A stretch of DNA of 64,000 nucleotides, taken from contig NZ_BNCD01000008.1 in assembly GCF_014656295.1 (NCBI RefSeq), positions 1 to 64,000 on the forward strand, given 5' to 3'. The translations under genes and the position numbers were made by a program. Origin of the DNA: Streptomyces sulfonofaciens (GTDB taxonomy: Bacteria > Actinomycetota > Actinomycetes > Streptomycetales > Streptomycetaceae). Positions within the stretch are counted from its first letter, which is position 1; every line of letters begins with the position of its first letter. The notes beneath the pieces were generated by a model. It searched no databases, was not told where the DNA came from, and saw only the letters and a program-made list of their open reading frames with translations. This document shows positions 8,729 through 17,081 of the stretch, piece after piece.

Positions 8729-9714
8729 AGCTGTTCGTCACCGGCGGCGCCGGTTTCATTGGATCGCACTTCGTACGCTGCGTGCTCGAAGGGCGCTACC
8801 CCGCGCTGGCGGGCGCCCATGTCACCGTGGTGGACAAACTGACCTACGCGGGGAACCTGGCCAACATCCCCATGGAACACCCGCGTCTGTCCTTCGTGCA
8901 CGGTGACATCTGCGACGGGCGGCTGATGTCCGCCGTCGTGCCCGGGCACGACGCGGTGGTGCACTTCGCGGCCGAGTCGCACGTGGACCGCTCGCTGATG
9001 AACGCGCAGCAGTTCGTCATGACGAACGTGGTGGGCACCTCCACCCTGCTGGAGGCATGCCGGCTGGCGAAGGTGCAGCGCATCGTGCACGTCTCCACCG
9101 ACGAGGTGTACGGCTCCATCAGCGAGGGGTCGTGGACGGAGGACTGCCCCCTTCGGCCCAACTCGCCCTACTCCTCGTCCAAGGCGTCCTCGGACCTGAT
9201 CGCCCGCGCCTACTGGCGCACCCACGGCCTGCCGCTGTCGATCACCCGCTGCTCGAACAACTACGGGCCCTACCAGTTCGCCGAGAAACTGATCCCGCTC
9301 TTCGTCACCAACCTCCTCGACGGCCGTGACGTGCCGCTGTACGGGGACGGCCACAACGTGCGCGAGTGGCTCCACGTCGACGACCACTGCCGGGCCATCT
9401 ACCTGGTACTCGCCGACGGCCGGGTCGGCGGCGTCTACAACATCGGCGGCGGTGTCGAGCTGAGCAACCGCGAACTGACGAAGCGGATGCTCGAACTGTG
9501 CGACGCGGACTGGTCCCGCGTGCGCCACGTCCCGGACAGGAAGGCGCACGACGAGCGGTACTCGGTGGACACGACCAGGATCCGCGAGGAACTGGCGTTC
9601 GTGCCGCAGATCCCCTTCGAACGGGGCCTGGCCGACGTAGTGGCCTGGTACCGCGACCATCGCGCGTGGTGGGAGCCGCTCCGCATCCGCTCGGAACTGA
9701 CCGGGAGCCGGTGA
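8725..9714 (+). CDS. rfbB: dTDP-glucose 4,6-dehydratase
   Basis: The 329-residue extended short-chain dehydrogenase converts dTDP-glucose to dTDP-4-keto-6-deoxyglucose. It shows the NAD-binding TGGAGFIGSH (residues 6-15), the STDEVYG motif with the dehydratase Asp-Glu pair (124-130), and the catalytic Tyr149-x3-Lys153. Length and motifs match RmlB, DesIV and TylA2. The ATGA overlap with the upstream gene supports the start. It supplies the common 4-keto intermediate to the 2,3-dehydratase encoded earlier in the block. Confidence 0.96.
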   Translation: MKLFVTGGAGFIGSHFVRCVLEGRYPALAGAHVTVVDKLTYAGNLANIPMEHPRLSFVHGDICDGRLMSAVVPGHDAVVHFAAESHVDRSLMNAQQFVMTNVVGTSTLLEACRLAKVQRIVHVSTDEVYGSISEGSWTEDCPLRPNSPYSSSKASSDLIARAYWRTHGLPLSITRCSNNYGPYQFAEKLIPLFVTNLLDGRDVPLYGDGHNVREWLHVDDHCRAIYLVLADGRVGGVYNIGGGVELSNRELTKRMLELCDADWSRVRHVPDRKAHDERYSVDTTRIREELAFVPQIPFERGLADVVAWYRDHRAWWEPLRIRSELTGSR

Positions 9715-9749
9715 ACCGGCCGCCCCACGGCCTAACAAAGGACTGATCA

Positions 9750-11231
9750 GTGGCAGCAGTGCAGGCCGCAACCGCAACCGCGCCCGGCGCCCAGGCGACC
9801 ACGCGGACCGGGCTCCCACCCGCGGTGATGAAACTGGTGGGCGTCATCCTGCTGGGCACCGTCCTGGTGCAACTGGATGCCACGATGACCAACATCGCCC
9901 TGAACACGCTCAAACAGACCTTCGACATCGAGCTGTCGACGCTCCAGTGGTTCGGGACCGGCTACATGCTCGCCATGGCCTCGGTCATCCCGGCCACCGG
10001 CTGGTCGCTGATGCGCTTCGGCGCACGCAACGTCTGGATGTTCTGCATCGCGCTCTTCCTGGTGGGCTCCGCGCTGTGCGGCGCGGCGTGGACGGCGCAG
10101 ACGCTGATCGTCTTCCGGGTGGTGCAGGGCCTGGCCGGCGGCATGGTGCTGCCCCTTGGCACCGCGGTACTGGCCCAGGCGGCGGGCCGGGAGAATTTGG
10201 GCCGCGTGATGAGCCTCATCGGCATCCCGTCGGCCATCGGCCCGGTCCTCGGCCCGGTGCTGGGCGGCCTGATCATCGACGGTCCCGGCTGGCGCTGGAT
10301 CTTCTACGCCAACGTGCCGATCTGCCTGCTCGCGCTCTTCGCCGCCCGCGGCATGCCCAACAGGAAGGCGCCGGTCAAGACCAAGCTCGACCTCGTCGGC
10401 ATGCTGCTGCTCTCGCCCGCCTGCGGTGTGATCGTCTACAGCTTCTCGGAAGCCGGCAGCAAGGGCAGCTTCACCAAGGAGCGGCCGCTGGTCACCATGG
10501 GCATCGGCCTGGCGCTGCTCGCGGCCTTCGCCCTGCACGCCCTCAGGAAGAAGGGGCAGCCCATCATCGACCTGCGGCTGCTGAAGCACCGCAGCTTCAC
10601 CACCTCCTCGCTGGTGCTCTTCCTCGCCAGCATCGCGCTGTTCGGCGCCATGGCGGTGCTGCCCATGTACTACCAGCAGGTCCGCGGCTACACGCCGCTG
10701 AAGGCGGGCCTGCTGCTGGTGCCGCTCGGCGCGGGCATGGGCCTGTCGCTGCGGTTCACCCCCAAGCTGATCCGCACGTTCCTGCCCCGCTCGATCATGC
10801 AGTTCGGACTGCTGCTGACCGCGGTCGGCATCGCGACCTTCACCCAGCTCAGCACCGACACCGACCAGATCCTGCTGAGCGCGGCCCTCGTCGTCAACGG
10901 CGCCGGGATCGGCGCCGTCATCGTGCCCGCCATGACCGCGGCCCTGCGCGACATCCCGCCCATGTCGATCCCCGGAGCGACCGCCGAGAACCGCGTGTTC
11001 ATGCAGATCGGCAGCTCCTTCGGGGCCGCGGTGCTGCTCGTCGTGCTCCAGGCCCGGCTGATCAGCACCGCCAAGGCGCACCGCGGCAGGATCACGCTCG
11101 ACGACCTCGCGGGAGCCTTCTCGCACAGCTTCGTCTGGGTGATGGGCTTCGCCGCGGCCTCCGTGCTCGCCAGCTTCCTGATGCCGGGCCGCAAACGCGG
11201 CCGGCACGCCCGGCCGCGCAGGTGGTCGTGA
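9750..11231 (+). CDS. MFS drug exporter, DHA2 (EmrB/QacA) type
   Basis: The 493-residue integral membrane protein has about 14 predicted helices. The DHA2 signature LDATMTNIALNTL lies in the first helix and a motif-C-like PVLGPVLGG in the fifth. AAAGGA precedes the GTG at 9750. Placement inside the deoxysugar operon suggests export of the glycosylated polyketide and self-resistance; substrate identity is inferred. The stop TGA overlaps the next ATG by one base. The last residues are strongly basic, as expected for a cytoplasmic tail. Confidence 0.9.
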   Translation: MAAVQAATATAPGAQATTRTGLPPAVMKLVGVILLGTVLVQLDATMTNIALNTLKQTFDIELSTLQWFGTGYMLAMASVIPATGWSLMRFGARNVWMFCIALFLVGSALCGAAWTAQTLIVFRVVQGLAGGMVLPLGTAVLAQAAGRENLGRVMSLIGIPSAIGPVLGPVLGGLIIDGPGWRWIFYANVPICLLALFAARGMPNRKAPVKTKLDLVGMLLLSPACGVIVYSFSEAGSKGSFTKERPLVTMGIGLALLAAFALHALRKKGQPIIDLRLLKHRSFTTSSLVLFLASIALFGAMAVLPMYYQQVRGYTPLKAGLLLVPLGAGMGLSLRFTPKLIRTFLPRSIMQFGLLLTAVGIATFTQLSTDTDQILLSAALVVNGAGIGAVIVPAMTAALRDIPPMSIPGATAENRVFMQIGSSFGAAVLLVVLQARLISTAKAHRGRITLDDLAGAFSHSFVWVMGFAAASVLASFLMPGRKRGRHARPRRWS

Positions 11232-12187
11232 TGCCCGGCGCCGCCCCGCGGCCCGCGCCGCCCCCCAAACCGTACTCGGTCGCCGTGGTCGGGGCCACCG
11301 GCTGTCTCGGCAGGGCCGCGTGCACCGCGTTCGCCGCGCAGGGCCACGACGTCCTGGCCATCGCCCGCCGGCACGCCCCGGGCGTCGCCGCCCGCACCTT
11401 CGCCGCCCTCGACCTCACCGACGCGGCCCCCGCCGCCGTCACCGACCTGCTGGCCGCCCACGGGGTGGACGTCCTCGTCAACGCGGCGGGCGGCTGGGTG
11501 CGCACCGAGGCCGAGATGGCCGGCGTCCACGTACGCCTCGTCGAACGCCTGCTGGCCGCCACCGCCGCCCTGCCGGGTCGGCCCCGGATCGTCCAGGTCG
11601 GCTCCATCCACGAGTACGGCCGGACGGTGCCCGGTACCTCCGTCGACGAGAGCGCCGAACCCGCCCCCGACACCCCCTACGGCCGCACCAAACTCGCCGG
11701 GGCCCGGGTCCTGCTCGACGCCACCCGCGAGGGCGCCGCCGACGGTGTGGTGCTGCGGGTGGTCAACGTCTGCGGCCCCGGCACCACCCCCGCCAGCTTC
11801 CTCGGCGCCGTCACGGCCCGGCTGCGCGCCGCGGCGCCCGGCGAGCCCGTCGAACTCGACATCGCCGACGCCCGCCGGGACTTCGTCGATGTGCGCGACG
11901 TCGCCGACGCCGTGGTCAGGGCCGCCGAGCGGCCGGTCACCGGCCGGGTCGTGAACATCGGCAGCGGCACCGCCGTCGGCATGGCCGAACTGGTCGCACT
12001 GCTGGTCTCGGCGGCCGGCCTGCCACCCGGCGCGGTACGGATCCGCGGTGCCAGGGCGCAGAGCTACAGCAGGGGCAACGACTGGACCCGGGCCGACATC
12101 ACGCTCGCCGCCGACCTGCTCGGCTGGCGCCCGCGCGTCGGCCTGCGCGAGTCGCTGCGCGACATGTGGCGGGCGGCCGGGGACTGA
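11231..12187 (+). CDS. NDP-4-keto-6-deoxyhexose 4-ketoreductase (NAD-dependent epimerase/dehydratase family)
   Basis: The 318-residue short-chain reductase has a glycine-rich GATGCLG near residue 20 and a YGRTK catalytic pair. Family members in deoxysugar clusters (EryBIV, TylCIV, OleU type) carry out the last step, reduction of the 4-keto group. The ATG at 11231 overlaps the exporter stop; in-frame GTGs lie 3 and 9 nt upstream. Together with the epimerase that follows, it completes a route to a 2,6-dideoxy-L-hexose. A C-3-epimerase-like role is less likely because the fold and position fit the reductase. Confidence 0.85.
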   Translation: MPGAAPRPAPPPKPYSVAVVGATGCLGRAACTAFAAQGHDVLAIARRHAPGVAARTFAALDLTDAAPAAVTDLLAAHGVDVLVNAAGGWVRTEAEMAGVHVRLVERLLAATAALPGRPRIVQVGSIHEYGRTVPGTSVDESAEPAPDTPYGRTKLAGARVLLDATREGAADGVVLRVVNVCGPGTTPASFLGAVTARLRAAAPGEPVELDIADARRDFVDVRDVADAVVRAAERPVTGRVVNIGSGTAVGMAELVALLVSAAGLPPGAVRIRGARAQSYSRGNDWTRADITLAADLLGWRPRVGLRESLRDMWRAAGD

Positions 12188-12382
12188 CCCGGCGGGCTTT
12201 GCCTGCGCGTTGTCCCCGCTTCAGGGGCCGCTGGTTACCTGGTGGCCCGGTGAGAGGATGCGCCGGCCACCGCGCACCGGTCGCGACGGGCGCCGGTGGT
12301 CCGCCGGCAGGAGACCGTCGGGACGACCCGCGCGCGGCGCGGCGCCTTCACGGCGGGCAGTCGAGGGAGGCCCGAGGTCGGC

Positions 12383-13012
12383 ATGCAGGTACGTAGGCTC
12401 GCCGTGGACGGCGCATACGCGTTCAGCCCGCAGGTGTTCCGCGACGACCGGGGCCTGGTGGTCTCGCACTTCCAGGAGGACGCGCTCGTCGGCGCGATCG
12501 GCCGGCCGCTGTTCCCCGTCGCGCACGCCAGCCACAGCACCTCGCGCCGCGGCACGGTGCGCGGCATCCACTTCACCGCGACACCGCCCGGCACCGCGAA
12601 GTACGTCTACTGCCCCCGCGGCAGGACCCTCGACATCGTGGTCGACATCCGCGTCGGCTCGCCCACCTTCGGCCGCTGGGACAGCGAGGTGCTCGACCCC
12701 GAGGGCTTCCGCGCCGTCTACCTGCCGATCGGGGTCGGCCACGCCGCCGTCGCGCTGGAGGACCACACGATCATGCACTACATGTGGTCAGGACCCTACG
12801 TAGCCGAGCAGGAGATGGCGCTGGCCGCGCTCGACCCGGCGCTCGCTCTGCCCCTGCCCGGCGGGATCGAGCCCGTCCTCTCGCCGCGCGACAGCGCGGC
12901 CCCCACCCTCGCCGAGGCCGGGGCCAGGGGCATCCTGCCGCGCTACGACGAGTGCAGGAAACTCGAAGAGGCCCTGGCCGGGGCCCGCCCCACCGGTCCC
13001 GGGACGCTGTGA
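12383..13012 (+). CDS. dTDP-4-keto-6-deoxyhexose 5- or 3,5-epimerase (RmlC family)
   Basis: The 209-residue cupin has the family core: RGIHF with the catalytic histidine, then DIVVDIRVGSPTFG, then YLPIGVGHA. It should invert C-5, giving an L-configured sugar, as EryBVII and TylCVII do; whether C-3 is also inverted cannot be seen. The ATG at 12383 is preceded 5 nt away by GAGG and was preferred over a distal in-frame codon at 12296 that lacks a ribosome site and would add 29 unconserved residues. A 195-nt gap separates it from the 4-ketoreductase, so it may have its own promoter. Confidence 0.88.
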   Translation: MQVRRLAVDGAYAFSPQVFRDDRGLVVSHFQEDALVGAIGRPLFPVAHASHSTSRRGTVRGIHFTATPPGTAKYVYCPRGRTLDIVVDIRVGSPTFGRWDSEVLDPEGFRAVYLPIGVGHAAVALEDHTIMHYMWSGPYVAEQEMALAALDPALALPLPGGIEPVLSPRDSAAPTLAEAGARGILPRYDECRKLEEALAGARPTGPGTL

Positions 13013-13375
13013 CCCCGGCACACGGCGACCTGCCCCGCGGACCCGCAGCGGGCTGAGGTCAGGCAGCCGCTGCACGACGGGGCCCGTGGCGCAGCCGGTG
13101 AACAGGCCCCGGAAGCCGACCGTGCCCGGCGGGGCGGGGTGAACCGCCCAGTGCAGCGCTCAGCTTCGCGGCGCGATCACCTGTGGTCGCAGGGCCCGCC
13201 CCCACGGACGAAGTGGACCGGGCGACGGCACGGTCGGGGAGGGGCCCTGCCCGGACCGGGGCGTCACCACGGGGCGAGGCGTGCGACGGCGGCCATCGTG
13301 TGGGATGACTTCTCACCTGCTTTGGTGATCGACTACGAAGCGTCCGAGCACCGGTCCACGGAAGGAAGCTCCGCC
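13013..13375. other. Intergenic gap at the end of the deoxysugar block
   Basis: 363 bp with no supported gene, RNA or clear terminator. Its last 60 bp are less GC-rich and probably hold the promoter of the dienelactone-hydrolase-like gene. Confidence 0.6.
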
Positions 13376-14125
13376 ATGCCCACCGAGACGCTGTACATTC
13401 CCACTCCGGACGGCCGGGCCGACGCCCTGGCCGTCTTTCCCGACGACGGCGAGCGGCACCCGGGTGTGCTGCTGTACATGGACGCCTTCGGCGTGCGGCC
13501 CGTGTTGGAGGAGCTGGCCCGCGACCTGGCCCGGCACGGGTACTACGTGCTCGTCCCCAACGTCTACTACCGGCACGGCCCGACACCGGTGGTCGAACTC
13601 CCCGAGCACATCGGAGAAGAGGCCCGGCCCGCGGTCTTCGCCCGGCTGATGCCCTTGATAGAGGCGCACACCACCGAACATGTCCTGCGGGACGCCGACG
13701 CCTACCTCAGGTTCCTCACCACCCGGCCCGAGGTCAGCGCCGGACCGGTCGCCGTGACCGGCTACTGCATGGGTGCCGCCCTGGCCATGCGCACCGCGGC
13801 GGCCCACCCCGGCCAGGTGGCCGCCGTCGCCGGATTCCACCCCGGCTTCCTGGTCACCGACGCGCCGGACAGCCCGCACCGCCTCGTCTCCGAGCTGACC
13901 GCCGAAGTCCACCTCGGCCTCGCCGAGAACGACCTGTCGCCCGAGGCCATCGGCGAGCTCAACCAGGCCCTGGACGCCGCCGGTGTCGCCTACACCACCG
14001 AGGTCTACCCCGGCGCCGTCCACGGCTTCACCATGTCCGACACCGACGCGTTCAACCCCTCCGCGATGCAGCGCCACTGGGACCGCCTGCTCTCCCTCCT
14101 CGACCGCACCCTCGCCAAGGGCTGA
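13376..14125 (+). CDS. Dienelactone hydrolase family protein
   Basis: The 249-residue alpha/beta hydrolase has a cysteine nucleophile elbow GYCMGA, an aspartate in AENDLSPEA and a histidine in AVHGF. This is the Cys-Asp-His triad of dienelactone hydrolases. The ATG at 13376 follows GGAAGGAAGC. No signal peptide is present, so it acts in the cytoplasm. It stands alone between the sugar block and the LacI-bracketed region and is closed by a strong terminator, so it is probably monocistronic. Whether it acts on chlorocatechol-derived lactones or on another small ester or lactone cannot be told. Confidence 0.88.
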   Translation: MPTETLYIPTPDGRADALAVFPDDGERHPGVLLYMDAFGVRPVLEELARDLARHGYYVLVPNVYYRHGPTPVVELPEHIGEEARPAVFARLMPLIEAHTTEHVLRDADAYLRFLTTRPEVSAGPVAVTGYCMGAALAMRTAAAHPGQVAAVAGFHPGFLVTDAPDSPHRLVSELTAEVHLGLAENDLSPEAIGELNQALDAAGVAYTTEVYPGAVHGFTMSDTDAFNPSAMQRHWDRLLSLLDRTLAKG

Positions 14126-14166
14126 GGCTCCGGCCCGGAGACCGGCAGTCCGGTCGACGTCCCCAC

Positions 14167-14210
14167 GCCCCCGTTCCCAGGGACCAGGCCGTCCCTGCGG
14201 GAACGGGGGC
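14167..14210 (+). terminator. Strong hairpin terminator after the dienelactone hydrolase gene
   Basis: The perfect 12-bp arms GCCCCCGTTCCC (14167-14178) and GGGAACGGGGGC (14199-14210) enclose an inner inverted repeat AGGGAC/GTCCCT. Together they form a long hairpin starting 41 nt after the stop, followed by a T-containing stretch. It marks the left boundary of the LacI-bracketed region. Confidence 0.85.
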
Positions 14211-14328
14211 GGCTTCATTTCCCGGCCGACCGGTGAGCACGGCCCGGCTGCTGCCTTCCCCTTCCGACCGGCACGGCGGTCATGGCGTGCACCGAGCCGA
14301 CCCGCAACGGTCCAGCGCAGGCGCCACC

Positions 14329-14356
14329 TTGACGAGTTCGAAGTCAGTAATATGCA
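14329..14356 (+). promoter_or_regulatory. Candidate promoter of the first LacI gene
   Basis: TTGACG (14329-14334) and TATGCA (14351-14356) are separated by 16 bp. The spacer contains TTCGAAGTCA, ten bases also found in the spacer of the leftward promoter at 21243-21272. This suggests a common regulator. It is judged by eye only. Confidence 0.45.
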
Positions 14357-14412
14357 GGCGGCGCCAACGCGTATTCCTCTGGTCGGTTTCTGTGTCAACA
14401 ATCCCCCGGGTG

Positions 14413-14426
14413 ACTACCGCGGTAGT
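14413..14426. promoter_or_regulatory. 14-bp perfect palindrome, candidate LacI-type operator
   Basis: ACTACCGCGGTAGT is a perfect palindrome with a central CG, the shape expected of a LacI/GalR-family operator. It lies 57 bp downstream of the candidate -10 and 142 bp before the leader ORF, where a repressor could block transcription. Autoregulation by the adjacent regulator is an inference. Confidence 0.5.
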
Positions 14427-14567
14427 ACGAGCCATTACTTGACGTCGCGTGCTCGCCAAGTCGAGACGCTCAGATCTTCGTCGATTCAGCCGAGGGAGTT
14501 GTCGAAACGTACGAACCTCCGCGATGGGTCCGCCACCGGTGCGGTACTAGTAACCCGAAGGAGTTCC

Positions 14568-14600
14568 ATGTCACCCAACAGAAGATCCCCGAATGTCTGA
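14568..14600 (+). CDS. Ten-residue leader ORF overlapping the first LacI gene
   Basis: An ATG at 14568 with the strong ribosome site AAGGAG (14558-14563) opens a reading frame encoding MSPNRRSPNV, ending at TGA 14598-14600. The LacI start (ATG 14593) lies inside it, in another frame, and has no ribosome site of its own. The LacI frame is closed upstream by TAA at 14551-14553, so no earlier LacI start is possible. Ribosomes that finish the leader would restart at the LacI ATG. The leader has no rare codons or single-residue runs, so simple translational coupling is more likely than amino-acid-sensing attenuation. Confidence 0.6.
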   Translation: MSPNRRSPNV

Positions 14601-15597
14601 AAAAGAAGTTTTCCGGGCTGTTACCGCGACGGACGTCGCCCGCGTTGCTGGGGTCTCGCAGTCGACGGTCTCCCTGGTGCTGAACGGCAAGGGCCGGGGA
14701 CGCATCAGCGACTCGACGGTGCGGCGTGTCACCGCTGTCGCACAGCGGATGGGGTACCGCATCAACCAATCGGCTCGTCATCTGCGACTGGGGGCCAGCG
14801 GTACGGCCCTGCTGGCCGTGCCCACCCTCGCCAACAGCGCGTTCGCCGCGGTGCACGCCGGAGCGGCGCGCCGGGGGGCGGAGCACGGCCTCGGCCTCGT
14901 CGTCTTTCCGGTCGGCGCCGAGGACGGCGCCGGCCGGTTTCTCCTGCCGCAGCAGGCACTCGACGGAATCATCGCGTGTTCCATGCCCGCGGAGACGGTT
15001 GCCGAGGTGAGTGCGGGAGTGCCCTTGGTCATACTCGACGACGCGTCGGCCGCGGGGGTGCCGGCCGTGACGATGGACGTGGCGGCAGGCATGGCGATGG
15101 CCCTGAACAGGCTTCTTGAGCTGGGGCACCGGCGTATCGCACACGTACGGGCCGAGCGGCCGGCATGGACCTTCGTGCAGCGGGCACGCGCCTTCGACCT
15201 CGGGGTGGGCACCCGGCCCGACATCGCGGTGCAGAGGATTCCGTGCCCCTTCAGTCCGGCGGCGGTCAGGGACCGTGTGATGCCGGTGCTGTCCGCCGCG
15301 GACCGGCCCACCGCCGTCATCTGCGACGACGACAACATGGCCAGCGGCCTCTACTCGGCTGCGATGGGCCTGGGAATGGGCATCGGCACGGATGTGTCGG
15401 TCGTCGGGTTCAACGACGCGCCGGTCGCCCTGCAGATGATCCCTCCACTGGCCAGTGTGCGCCTGCCGTTGGAGGAGCTGGGCGAGCAGGGCGTGCGGGC
15501 ACTGGTCGGGCTGCGCGGCGGCGAGCCGGCGCGGCCGGTGAACCTGCCGGTCGAGTTCGTCGAGCGGGAGTCCATCGGCCCGGCGCCGCGGGAGTAG
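14593..15597 (+). CDS. LacI/GalR-family transcriptional regulator 1
   Basis: The 334-residue protein has an N-terminal helix-turn-helix (TATDVARVAGVSQSTVSLVLNGK, residues about 11-33) and a hinge. A periplasmic-binding-like sensor domain follows (about 65-330) with the typical CDDDN and VVGFND motifs. It resembles regulator 2 at 24777-25814 along its whole length: both share TMDVAAGM, the ICDDDN block and a similar late VRLP segment, so they are paralogues. One lies at each end of the divergent operons. The most economical role is repression of those operons and of itself, relieved by a small ligand. The ligand is unknown and need not be a sugar. Confidence 0.9.
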   Translation: MSEKEVFRAVTATDVARVAGVSQSTVSLVLNGKGRGRISDSTVRRVTAVAQRMGYRINQSARHLRLGASGTALLAVPTLANSAFAAVHAGAARRGAEHGLGLVVFPVGAEDGAGRFLLPQQALDGIIACSMPAETVAEVSAGVPLVILDDASAAGVPAVTMDVAAGMAMALNRLLELGHRRIAHVRAERPAWTFVQRARAFDLGVGTRPDIAVQRIPCPFSPAAVRDRVMPVLSAADRPTAVICDDDNMASGLYSAAMGLGMGIGTDVSVVGFNDAPVALQMIPPLASVRLPLEELGEQGVRALVGLRGGEPARPVNLPVEFVERESIGPAPRE

Positions 15598-15610
15598 GGG
15601 ATCCGCCGGG

Positions 15611-17071
15611 TCACAGCCAGTCGTGGACGACCGTCGCGGCCTCGTCGAAGCCGATGCTCTCGGTGAGGCGCTGGTCCGCCGGGATGTAGGTGTGCGAGAA
15701 GAGGTCGTAGACCCCGCTGGACCCCACGGACAGGACGTCCTTGAACGGGGTGCGGAGCACGCGTTCGAGGTAGGGCCGGTCGACTCCGCCCGCGCTGATC
15801 ACATCGGCGGCGTAGAGGGTCCGCAGCGTCGATCCCGCCCGTTCGAAGAACACCGGTGTGCCCGCGACCATCCCCGTCACGTCGACGCCGGCCAGCAGTC
15901 GCGCCTCCCTTGCGTGTCCGTGCTGGTCCAGAAGCCGAAGCCAGCCGTCCTTGAGCTGTGTGGTGTAGACGAGGGAGCCCGGACCGACGAGCGGTCGGAC
16001 GCCTGCGTGGAGCAGCAGGGTCATGTACAGCGCCACCGAAGGGATGATGTCCTCACGGTGCAGCGCCTCGCACAGCGCCTGCCGTTCCAGCGGGACGCGC
16101 AGATGGGAGTAGCGCCGGTCCGCCGGGACCAGGGCATCCCCCTCGACGTACAGACGCAGCAACCGCGGCCGGTCGGGGTGCCGCCGCCAGAAGAAGTGCG
16201 TTCCCTTTCCTGCGGCTTCGTCCCAGGCCACCACGACCCCTCTGAAGGTGTCGAGGACGTGTTGCCTCTGTTCCGCGTCGAACAGCGCTTCGCTCAGGAA
16301 GTTCTCCTGCGCCAGTACCTCGATCAGTGCCTCCCTGGCGACGTCCTCGGCGTTGGCGTAGAGCAGATCAGGAACGCGGGGTCGCAGCTCGCGTGAGAAG
16401 AGCAGCGGCCATGTCGCCTGCACCACGGAGGCAAGCTGGTCGCGGTGCCGGCTGCCACGGGAATGGTCGAGGCCGTTGAGCAATGACTGGTACTCCTCCA
16501 GGAACTCCTTGTCGGCCGGGGTGAATCCGGCCCAGCGTTTCATCCTGTGCAGCCGCTGCACGAAGTCGAAGGGACGGGGCCGGAGGTAGTACATGACGTC
16601 CCGGTGTTCTTTCGCCGAGAAATACGGGATGTCGGTGCCGCGGAATCGGAACCCGTTTCTCATGTAGGCGTTGCTCGGATTGACGTTGCTGCACGACAGC
16701 GTGACGATCGGTCCAGGCGCCTCTTCGGAGAGCAGGCGGGCGGCATTGCCGATGATGTTCGTGCCGAGCAGCAGGGGGTGGTTGAGCACCTGGTGGTGGT
16801 CGACGATGTTCGTCACGCGGATGCTCTCCACGGTGACGCGGGCCGCGGGTCCCCCCGGTCCGAACGACCTCTGCAACACCCGGCGGACGGAGTGCGCGAT
16901 CTGCTGTTGTCGCTGCGCATGTTCGGGGGCGACGTCCGGCGCGGTGCGCAGTCCGTGCGCGTAGTCGCCCAACGGGCGGTCGTCCTCGAAGTACGGCGCC
17001 ATCACGGGCACGTACGTGCGGATCTGCCCGACGACGGAGTCCAACGACTCCCTTACCCGCTGCTTGTCCAT
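15611..17071 (-). CDS. Unrecognised 486-residue protein, last gene of the HypEF operon
   Basis: I do not recognise a family. The chain is soluble in appearance, with no signal peptide or membrane helix. Notable blocks are a histidine-rich segment (VDHHQVLNHPLLLGTN, about residues 90-105), SCSNVNPSNAYMRNGF (about 130-145), a central charged helical part, and YTTQLKDGWLRLLDQHGH in the last third. The paired histidines could bind metal or a phosphorylated substrate, but that is a guess. The ATG at 17071 lies 10 nt after the HypF stop, so the gene is the fourth member of a tight operon and probably acts on what HypEF make. It ends 13 nt from the convergent LacI gene. Confidence 0.8.
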   Translation of the reverse strand: MDKQRVRESLDSVVGQIRTYVPVMAPYFEDDRPLGDYAHGLRTAPDVAPEHAQRQQQIAHSVRRVLQRSFGPGGPAARVTVESIRVTNIVDHHQVLNHPLLLGTNIIGNAARLLSEEAPGPIVTLSCSNVNPSNAYMRNGFRFRGTDIPYFSAKEHRDVMYYLRPRPFDFVQRLHRMKRWAGFTPADKEFLEEYQSLLNGLDHSRGSRHRDQLASVVQATWPLLFSRELRPRVPDLLYANAEDVAREALIEVLAQENFLSEALFDAEQRQHVLDTFRGVVVAWDEAAGKGTHFFWRRHPDRPRLLRLYVEGDALVPADRRYSHLRVPLERQALCEALHREDIIPSVALYMTLLLHAGVRPLVGPGSLVYTTQLKDGWLRLLDQHGHAREARLLAGVDVTGMVAGTPVFFERAGSTLRTLYAADVISAGGVDRPYLERVLRTPFKDVLSVGSSGVYDLFSHTYIPADQRLTESIGFDEAATVVHDWL

Positions 17072-17081
17072 GCCCGCCCCG

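Larger units (their letters stand above)
14211..14567. other. Upstream region of the first LacI gene
   Basis: This stretch is noticeably richer in A+T than the flanking genes. It contains a candidate promoter, a 14-bp perfect palindrome and a second TTGACG at 14438-14443, all described separately. No gene is supported. Confidence 0.6.
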
